Assembly: GCA_013696045.1 (NCBI GenBank) | Contig: JACCZH010000025.1 | Coordinates: 1 to 7,068, forward strand | Direction: 5' to 3' | Source: Chloroflexia bacterium | GTDB taxonomy: Bacteria; Chloroflexota; Chloroflexia; Thermomicrobiales; CFX8 | DNA: 7,068 bases | In this document: one piece after another, positions 1 through 4,171 of the stretch | How the letters are laid out: every line of letters begins with the position of its first letter | Position numbering within the stretch: the stretch's first letter is position 1 | The notes under the pieces: model-generated | What the model was told of the DNA's origin: nothing | What the model saw: the letters and a program-made list of their open reading frames with translations, nothing else | Database searches by the model: none | Translations under genes and position numbers: made by a program

Positions 1-328
1 CCTGCAGCCAGGGTAGTACTGGTGGTTTCGTTTCCGTTTTCCGATTTGTCTCAGGCAAAGCTGCGTCCCCTCAATCGTCCTGACGGCCGCCGGCCGCGGC
101 GAATGGATCCTGTGCCAGGTAACCAGTAAACCCTATGGTGATCCTCTCGCGATCGGTCTCTGCGACGATGACTTCGCGCCGGGATCCTTGCGGATCGCAA
201 GTTCCGCCCGTCCTGGGAAGCGGTTCACCGCCAGCGGCGATCTCGTGATCCGCCCAGCCGGTGTGCTCCACCCGGAGCCATTCGCACGGATCGTCGCCGC
301 TATCGTCGACCTCTTTCAGCCGGCGTAG
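1..328 (+). pseudogene. PemK/MazF-type endoribonuclease toxin, 5' end off the window, frameshifted
   Basis: Proteins of this family are small toxins, about 110 residues long, that cleave RNA and are normally held in check by an antitoxin encoded upstream. The signature is split over two frames. Frame 1 reads VVLVVSFPFSDLSQAKLRP (13-69), the typical N-terminal strand with its FPFSDLSQAK-LRP motif. Frame 2 then continues with VLTAAGRGEWILCQVTSKPY and runs to the TAG at 326-328, including PYGDP, the DFAPGSL element and the ARPGK loop. The switch falls at a run of four C (67-70); removing one C joins the two halves exactly. Frame 1 hits stops at 127, 139 and 169, and frame 2 has a stop at 14, so neither frame alone encodes the protein. 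The GD usually found before VVLV is not visible, so the extreme N-terminus may also be damaged. No antitoxin is visible because the window begins here. The family call is fairly firm. Whether this is a dead gene, a sequencing error or a genuine frameshift site is open. Confidence 0.75.
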
Positions 329-336
329 CTTCGCGG

Positions 337-834
337 TTGGTGTGGTTCACGCTCGCGATCACGGGACGCAGTGCGGTGACCTACAGTGTTCCGTTCGCAG
401 CGTATGGCGCGGCCCTCTGGCTCGTGGTGAAGGCCTGGTTTACCGTGGCAGCCATCCGGCGCATCCGGTCGGACGCATTTGGGACCGAGAGGAGAGCCGG
501 GGTGCGTTTCGGCACCGAGCTCTCCGGGAGCCTCAACGGTATTCCATGTTCGGTTCAGGATCTCTCATTGTCCGGCGCGAAAGTCCTTGCGCCAATCGGC
601 GCGTTACTTGACGAGTTCGCGGTGCTGACCATCGATCCTGCCGGTCTGGCGGCCCGTTTCGAGGTTCGATTACGTTCGATGCACCCCTTTGAGCTGGGAG
701 GCAACGTTTACGGGCTGGCGTTCGCGCCCGGGCAGTATCTGGAGCGTGGACGTCTGGCTCTCGCGCTCTTTAACGCCCAGAATGTGCCGCATGTGCGCCT
801 GATTGAACCCGAACTTGCGATAGCAGCTGACTAA
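337..834 (+). CDS. C-terminal PilZ-domain remnant of a cellulose-synthase-like (BcsA) protein
   Basis: This is a 165-residue frame. Residues about 14-40 form a hydrophobic membrane segment, followed by a basic stretch (RRIRSD). A PilZ domain occupies about 50-155, with both hallmark c-di-GMP contacts intact: RxxxR at R53-R57 and the DxSxxG motif DLSLSG at 75-80. Membrane segment, basic linker and PilZ in this order is the arrangement at the end of bacterial cellulose synthase catalytic subunits. There, c-di-GMP binding to PilZ opens the active site. The glycosyltransferase core (D,D,D,QxxRW) is absent, since the sequence before about 329 belongs to the frameshifted toxin gene. The only start available is TTG 337 or GTG 340, with no ribosome binding site in front. 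I therefore read it as the 3' stump of a larger gene cut by a rearrangement. A free membrane-anchored PilZ protein is the alternative. It converges on the PPOX gene, with 33 bp between stops. Confidence 0.72.
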   Translation: MVWFTLAITGRSAVTYSVPFAAYGAALWLVVKAWFTVAAIRRIRSDAFGTERRAGVRFGTELSGSLNGIPCSVQDLSLSGAKVLAPIGALLDEFAVLTIDPAGLAARFEVRLRSMHPFELGGNVYGLAFAPGQYLERGRLALALFNAQNVPHVRLIEPELAIAAD

Positions 835-867
835 TCGCAGCGCTGCAATCGAGCTCTCAGCGATCCC

Positions 868-1263
868 TTATCCGGACGTGAGTACCCGGGTCGGTTCGAC
901 GTAGGCGATGATGCGGTCTTCGTCGGGGGTGTGGCCGGGGTAGGTGTCGACGCCGAGGTAGTCTTTCGCTAGCTTATCGATGTGTGCGTCTGCGCCGTCG
1001 GTGGACGTTTTTGTTACCGTGCCGCGTACTTCCATCCAGCGGAATGGATTGGCGCGGTCCACCGCCAGAACTGTGACCTGCGGGCGCTCATCCATATTGC
1101 GATGCTTGGCGCGGCCCGCGCCGGTGTTGAGGCGGACATGTTCTCCGTCGAAGTCGGCCCAGACAGGGTGCACCTGCGGCTGACCGTCCTCAAGGACGGT
1201 TGCTAGCGCCACCACCACGGGTCCATCGAGCAGATCACGGTACTCATCGGGAATCTTTACCAT
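868..1263 (-). CDS. PPOX-class F420-dependent oxidoreductase (Rv1155-like split-barrel flavoprotein)
   Basis: This 131-residue protein has the length and motif order of the small F420-binding branch of the pyridoxamine 5'-phosphate oxidase-like split-barrel family. The N-terminal helix (IPDEYRDLL) leads into strands carrying ATVLEDGQPQVHPVWADFDG (21-40), where PVW and DG are family landmarks. LNTGAGRAKHRNM (45-57) then supplies the basic GRxKxRN cofactor-phosphate loop, and NPFRWMEVRG (72-81) is the dimer-interface strand. Members use reduced F420 or a flavin to reduce small molecules in the cytoplasm; the substrate cannot be told from sequence. The ATG at 1263 is supported by a purine-rich Shine-Dalgarno region (AGAAGGAGAAGG, minus strand, 1272-1283). 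It appears to be a single-gene unit: the next minus-strand gene ends 142 bp upstream, and two dyad elements lie in that gap. Nothing looks broken. Confidence 0.93.
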   Translation of the reverse strand: MVKIPDEYRDLLDGPVVVALATVLEDGQPQVHPVWADFDGEHVRLNTGAGRAKHRNMDERPQVTVLAVDRANPFRWMEVRGTVTKTSTDGADAHIDKLAKDYLGVDTYPGHTPDEDRIIAYVEPTRVLTSG

Positions 1264-1282
1264 AGCGCGAACCTTCTCCTTC

Positions 1283-1294
1283 TAGAATATTCTA
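1283..1294. promoter_or_regulatory. 12-bp perfect palindrome abutting the SD of the PPOX gene
   Basis: TAGAATATTCTA is a perfect palindrome directly upstream of the Shine-Dalgarno sequence of the minus-strand PPOX gene. On that strand its left half (TAGAAT) also resembles a -10 hexamer, although I see no convincing -35 at the correct distance. A protein bound here would cover the translation start region or the promoter. An operator role is inferred from position and symmetry only. Confidence 0.35.
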
Positions 1295-1325
1295 CGTGGA
1301 ATCTCTAACCCCTCTGCACGGCCCC

Positions 1326-1344
1326 GTATTCCTGTCAGGAAAAC
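1326..1344. promoter_or_regulatory. 19-bp imperfect dyad, candidate operator upstream of the PPOX gene
   Basis: The core TTCCTGTCAGGAA (1329-1341) is a perfect inverted repeat with a single central base. It extends to 9-bp arms with one mismatch per arm (GT at 1326-1327 against AC at 1343-1344). This size and symmetry suit a dimeric helix-turn-helix regulator. It lies in the 142-bp gap between the SPW-like gene and the PPOX gene, 63 bp or more from the PPOX start. No T-tract follows on the minus strand, so it is unlikely to be an intrinsic terminator for the gene before it. No cognate regulator is encoded in the window. Confidence 0.35.
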
Positions 1345-1405
1345 AGCGCACAACGATACGTCGTGCTGACGGGGTGCTGGTACACGATGACGCTCTGAGC
1401 AGGGC

Positions 1406-1768
1406 TTAGCTAAAATTCTTCGCCGTCGATTGCTTGCTGCGTGTGATGAGCGACAGCAGCGCACCGGAGACCGCGAGACCCATTATGGCGTTGCGGGCCT
1501 GAGGCTCTTTCTTGCCCAGCCGGTTGCCTTCGCGGATGAGCACACCGTCGAGCACAGCGTCTACGGCAAGGTGCACCGGCATCGGTAGCACTCGCACCAA
1601 CCCGAATGGGTAGCGGGTAAGCAAGCTCATGCCAAGAACCGCCGCGCCTGCGCCGGTCATCAGGTTCGTTGTGGACTTGCTGAAGCCCATCTTCCTGGGC
1701 AGAACCATCATCGTGCCGGCCGACAGATAATCCATCATGCCGTGCATTCGTGGAGATACGATTCGCAT
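1406..1768 (-). CDS. Small SPW-repeat-like membrane protein
   Basis: This 120-residue protein has about four hydrophobic segments (roughly 12-26, 36-51, 56-78 and 94-109), so it is probably an inner-membrane protein. HGMMDYLSAGTMMVLP near the N-terminus and TRYPFGLVRVLPMPVHLAVD (51-70) resemble the repeated halves of SPW-type small membrane proteins, in which HxxxDY and PMPVHLxxD elements precede membrane spans. The SPW tripeptide itself is absent (LPRKMGF stands at that position), so this is a divergent member. No biochemical function is known for the family. The ATG at 1768 has a good SD (AAAGAAGGGG, minus strand, 1776-1785; 7-nt spacer). It lies 110 bp downstream of the DUF2254 gene on the same strand and could be cotranscribed with it. 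The C-terminal tail (RSKQSTAKNFS) is basic and probably cytoplasmic. Confidence 0.75.
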   Translation of the reverse strand: MRIVSPRMHGMMDYLSAGTMMVLPRKMGFSKSTTNLMTGAGAAVLGMSLLTRYPFGLVRVLPMPVHLAVDAVLDGVLIREGNRLGKKEPQARNAIMGLAVSGALLSLITRSKQSTAKNFS

Positions 1769-1811
1769 TGGATTGCCCCTTCTTTAGTGTCATGTCGTGT
1801 GCGGAAGAGGA

Positions 1812-1841
1812 CCGGAACAACCTGCTCCGGCTCGTGAGCCG
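1812..1841 (-). other. Overlapping hairpins between the DUF2254 and SPW-like genes
   Basis: Two inverted repeats share bases here. CCGGA (1812-1816) pairs with TCCGG (1826-1830), and CGGCTC (1828-1833) pairs with GAGCCG (1836-1841). Only one can form at a time. Neither is followed by a clear T-run on the minus strand, so this is not a convincing terminator. It may be a processing or attenuation structure in a shared transcript. Confidence 0.25.
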
Positions 1842-1878
1842 TCTACAAAGCAGCGTATCAAACTTCGGCGAGCAAGAA

Positions 1879-3252
1879 TTACTCGGGGACGTTTTCGGGC
1901 TCGGTGTCGTGGGTGAGGACAAACGTTTCATCCGTTAACGAGCGCACGATGTCGCGATAGCGGTCCAGGATTCTGGAACGGTCATATTCGTTGGGGATGC
2001 TCTCGAGGCTGTCCTGCTTGAGGAGCTCGGTCTGGCGCAAGAGTGTCTGCCGTTGCGCCTCGGTGGTGACATGTTCCGTTAGGGACACTATGGTGTCCAG
2101 AAGGCGCAAGGTAACAAGGGTGTTCGAACGCGCTGACTCGCGCAGCGGATTAAACGCCGATTCAAACAGCGATGTGAAGGTGAGGGATGCTGAGATGATG
2201 CGGAGGTTGCCGCCGTCGTCGTAGCGGTAATCAGAGGGAATCTGCCGTCCCGCAAGCGTTGCAAGAGCTGCCCCCATCCAGTCGATCGCGGTAATAGCGA
2301 CGAGTGAGTTGTTGACGCCGGTCGAGAGAGCGAGCAGAGCAGGCTGGACGAGCTGACTCATCAGATACTCGACATCCTGATGTGCTGTGCGCTGGTTTCC
2401 TAGAATGACGTTACCGCGAATCCGTTTTACGAGCTCATCATCGAGCTTGCTTCCGGACCACACGGTTCCGATCCGGCTATCGCGGAACACGAACGCGCCT
2501 GGCCCACATTCCAGCCGGATGACGAGATCATGGTCAGACGCGACCGCCATCATACCCTGCGGATCGATGGCTCGAATGTATCCGGCCTTCCCTATCGTCA
2601 GCGGGTGTGGTGGATGGCCGTAGGTCGCACTAGGTTGCGTCGTCCAGGAATCACTGGAAGGGCGCTCACCCTTGCCGATGCGTTCGGGGTAGAGACTCTC
2701 GATGGCGGCATCCAGTTCATGTCCGACTCCCGATAGGATAGATGATGCCTGGATGGAACTGCTGATATGGTGGATGAAAAAGATCAGAACTCCAACGCTG
2801 ACCAGGGCCAGGAGAACACCGATCGATATGGAAATTTCCGGAACAATGACGGTCTCATCATCATCGCGAAGGGTGCGCAACACCACAAGACAGTACGTGA
2901 ACGTAGAGATAAACGTTCCCAGGACAATCTGGTTACTGCGGTTGCTCATAAAGTTCCGCAGCAACCGAGGACCGTACTGGTTCGACGTGAGTGAGAGTGT
3001 GACGATCGTGATCGAAAAAACCACGCCGGTGACGGTCATCATCGAACCGGCGATGGTTGAAAGCACCTCGCGCCCGCCGGAGACGCCGCCGGCATAGATC
3101 AGCCCGCGTCCAGCCCCCCAGTCAATATCAAAAGCCGAATCGACCCAGAGCGTGCCAATGGCGAGCATGACCGACGACAAGGCCATAACGCCTGGAAGAA
3201 ACCAGAAACTCCCGACGATCAAGGACCATGCGTCCGATAAGCGCGTCTTCAT
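1879..3252 (-). CDS. DUF2254 family integral membrane protein
   Basis: This protein is 457 residues from the ATG at 3252. The frame stays open for a further 77 codons upstream, but that extension has no family character, and MKTRLSDAWSLIVGSFWFLP is a typical family N-terminus, so I take the inner start. Its ribosome binding site is weak (AAGG about 12 nt upstream). Four membrane segments are visible: about 12-36, 64-86, 108-127 and 139-161. The family hallmark SNQYGPRLLRNFMSNRSNQI (90-109) sits between the second and third. The remaining roughly 295 residues are soluble. They include a small domain with DHDLVIRLECGPGAFVF and a helical part with ALLALSTGVNN (ALS-GVND type), and end in an acidic tail. 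The family has no proven function; a conserved cytoplasmic domain on a four-helix anchor suggests an envelope-linked sensor or transporter. It is divergent from csbD and may head a two-gene unit with the SPW-like gene. Confidence 0.92.
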   Translation of the reverse strand: MKTRLSDAWSLIVGSFWFLPGVMALSSVMLAIGTLWVDSAFDIDWGAGRGLIYAGGVSGGREVLSTIAGSMMTVTGVVFSITIVTLSLTSNQYGPRLLRNFMSNRSNQIVLGTFISTFTYCLVVLRTLRDDDETVIVPEISISIGVLLALVSVGVLIFFIHHISSSIQASSILSGVGHELDAAIESLYPERIGKGERPSSDSWTTQPSATYGHPPHPLTIGKAGYIRAIDPQGMMAVASDHDLVIRLECGPGAFVFRDSRIGTVWSGSKLDDELVKRIRGNVILGNQRTAHQDVEYLMSQLVQPALLALSTGVNNSLVAITAIDWMGAALATLAGRQIPSDYRYDDGGNLRIISASLTFTSLFESAFNPLRESARSNTLVTLRLLDTIVSLTEHVTTEAQRQTLLRQTELLKQDSLESIPNEYDRSRILDRYRDIVRSLTDETFVLTHDTEPENVPE

Positions 3253-3665
3253 GTGCCCTGCCTTACGACGAACGTGATATTTCCCGATGGCACAGTATGC
3301 CTCCGGCGATCCGGCAGACATCTGCGATGCTGTGTAACCGTATTGTGCCCCATCAAGGTGGCGGCACTGGCGTTGCGATGGGAAAGAGGACCTGAGCCTC
3401 CACTTGCAACTTTCAGCGGTGCCGCGATCTATAGACCGGAGGCGATGGCTGCCGTAGATTTGAGTCAAGCATGATTGTGACAATCGGGTACATCGTACAG
3501 TATGAAACGGTGTTGTTTCATGGTTGCGGTGGCAAGATGATCGGCTCGGGCCAAACAGACGCTTGCGTCCCTGTGCGCTCCAATCAAGGCAAATGGTTTC
3601 AACGACGAGGCCACTTGCGCTTCTTCGATATCCCAGTGTTGATGGATTAAGGAGACGTGCGGCTC
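3253..3665. other. 413-bp divergent intergenic region between DUF2254 and csbD
   Basis: I see no credible gene on either strand. Open frames here are upstream extensions or antisense shadows of the flanking genes. The region must hold the promoters for both divergent genes, but no -35/-10 pair close to consensus stands out. Visible structure: a CACAGTAT/ATGCTGTG inverted repeat flanking about 27-28 nt near 3291-3333, the GATTGT-G-ACAATC dyad at 3473-3485, GTAC-ATC-GTAC at 3488-3498, and the csbD Shine-Dalgarno AAGGAG at 3649-3654. Confidence 0.5.
3473..3485. promoter_or_regulatory. GATTGT-G-ACAATC dyad in the divergent region
   Basis: This is a 13-bp perfect inverted repeat with 6-bp arms and one central base. 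It contains TTGTGA, which could act as a weak rightward -35, with TACAGT (3496-3501) or TATGAA (3501-3506) as poor -10 candidates at non-ideal spacing. The immediately following GTAC-ATC-GTAC adds a second small dyad. A regulator site controlling csbD, DUF2254 or both is possible; this is inference from symmetry and position. Confidence 0.3.
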
Positions 3666-3863
3666 ATGAACAGCGACATTCTCAAGGGCAACTGGAAGCA
3701 GATGCAAGGGTCCGCCAAGTCCAAATGGGGCGACCTGGCCGACGACGATCACCAGAAAATGGAGGGCGACCGTGACAACATGGTCGGCGTCGTCCAGAAG
3801 AGGTACGGCAAGACCCGCGAGGATGCGGAGCGTGAAGTCGACGACTTTATAAAGAGCAACTAG
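3666..3863 (+). CDS. CsbD family stress-response protein
   Basis: This is a 65-residue hydrophilic protein matching the CsbD family over its full length. The conserved opening (MNSDILKGNWKQMQGSAKSK) is followed by WGDLADDDHQKMEGDRDNMV and the closing YGKTREDAEREVDDF element. The founding Bacillus member belongs to the general stress regulon, and relatives are induced by osmotic, envelope or stationary-phase stress; their molecular role is not settled. I choose ATG 3666 over the in-frame GTG 3657. The Shine-Dalgarno AAGGAG (3649-3654) is 11 nt from the ATG but only 2 nt from the GTG, and family members start at this MN. The gene is monocistronic, with its own terminator about 35 bp downstream. 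Codon use looks like that of its neighbours. Confidence 0.95.
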   Translation: MNSDILKGNWKQMQGSAKSKWGDLADDDHQKMEGDRDNMVGVVQKRYGKTREDAEREVDDFIKSN

Positions 3864-3864
3864 C

Positions 3865-3896
3865 CAGCGTTCGTAAAAAACTATCTTGTAACGCTG
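3865..3896 (+). other. Inverted repeat in the csbD 3' untranslated region
   Basis: CAGCGTT (3865-3871) and AACGCTG (3890-3896) form a perfect 7-bp stem around an 18-nt loop rich in A. It begins 1 nt after the csbD stop and ends 1 nt before the terminator stem, so the mRNA would carry two stacked hairpins. A role in protecting the 3' end is plausible. Confidence 0.4.
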
Positions 3897-3897
3897 C

Positions 3898-3935
3898 AAA
3901 GACCGCGAGAGTCCCAGACACTCGCGGTCTTTGTT
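3898..3935 (+). terminator. Intrinsic terminator of csbD
   Basis: AAAGACCGCGAG (3898-3909) pairs perfectly with CTCGCGGTCTTT (3921-3932) around an 11-nt loop, and TTTGTTG closes the right side. A 12-bp GC-rich stem running into a T-rich tail 35 bp after the csbD stop is a typical Rho-independent terminator. The descending arm can also pair with a third copy of the stem sequence downstream (3945-3953). Confidence 0.85.
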
Positions 3936-4159
3936 GTGCGGGTGAAGACCGCGGGTGAGTTGAACCTTCGGTGGCATCCCGGTGTGGTAATAACCCGGAG
4001 TTCACCGGCGAGCCTGTCCTCTACTGGAGGTTGCTCCGCTCACAGACAAGCCCGCGGACGTTTGCATGAACCATTGATCCGCCCCAATCGTAGGAAATGC
4101 ACTGAAGAGTGAGGCAACGGCACGTTGCTGTCTTCGCTTCCTCTGGCCATCGTGTCCTT

Positions 4160-4165
4160 GGAGGT
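4160..4165 (+). promoter_or_regulatory. Ribosome binding site fixing the start of the VCBS protein
   Basis: GGAGGT lies 6 nt before ATG 4172. It decides the start, because the same frame is open from GTG 4109, which would add 21 residues in front of the signal peptide and has no comparable site. Confidence 0.85.
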
Positions 4166-4171
4166 AAGCAC

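Larger units (their letters stand above)
3864..4171 (+). other. 308-bp gap between csbD and the secreted VCBS protein gene
   Basis: The gap contains the csbD hairpins and terminator (to about 3953), then about 200 bp that must hold the promoter and leader of the downstream gene. I see no clear -35/-10 pair. GCAACG-GCA-CGTTGC (4114-4128) is a perfect 6-bp stem with a 3-nt loop, about 30 nt before the Shine-Dalgarno, and may be a leader hairpin. No convincing gene lies here on either strand. Confidence 0.5.

Noticed and set aside
261..611. 116-codon plus-strand frame overlapping the toxin end and the PilZ protein
   Set aside because: It is a third-frame shadow; the toxin and PilZ readings carry recognisable motifs and this one does not.
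837..846. GCAGCGCTGC palindrome between the PilZ remnant and the PPOX gene
   Set aside because: A short palindrome with no loop and no T-tract; not a usable terminator and likely chance at this GC content.
1410..1931. 173-codon minus-strand frame overlapping the SPW-like gene
   Set aside because: The overlapping 120-residue frame has membrane segments, a good SD and family-like motifs; this one is basic and low complexity.
3253..3483. 77-codon upstream extension of the DUF2254 frame
   Set aside because: The extra residues lack any family or signal character, and the inner ATG at 3252 gives the normal family N-terminus and length.
3465..3977. 170-codon minus-strand frame across csbD
   Set aside because: It is antisense to the clear csbD gene and its terminator; the protein has no recognisable motif and no ribosome binding site was evident.
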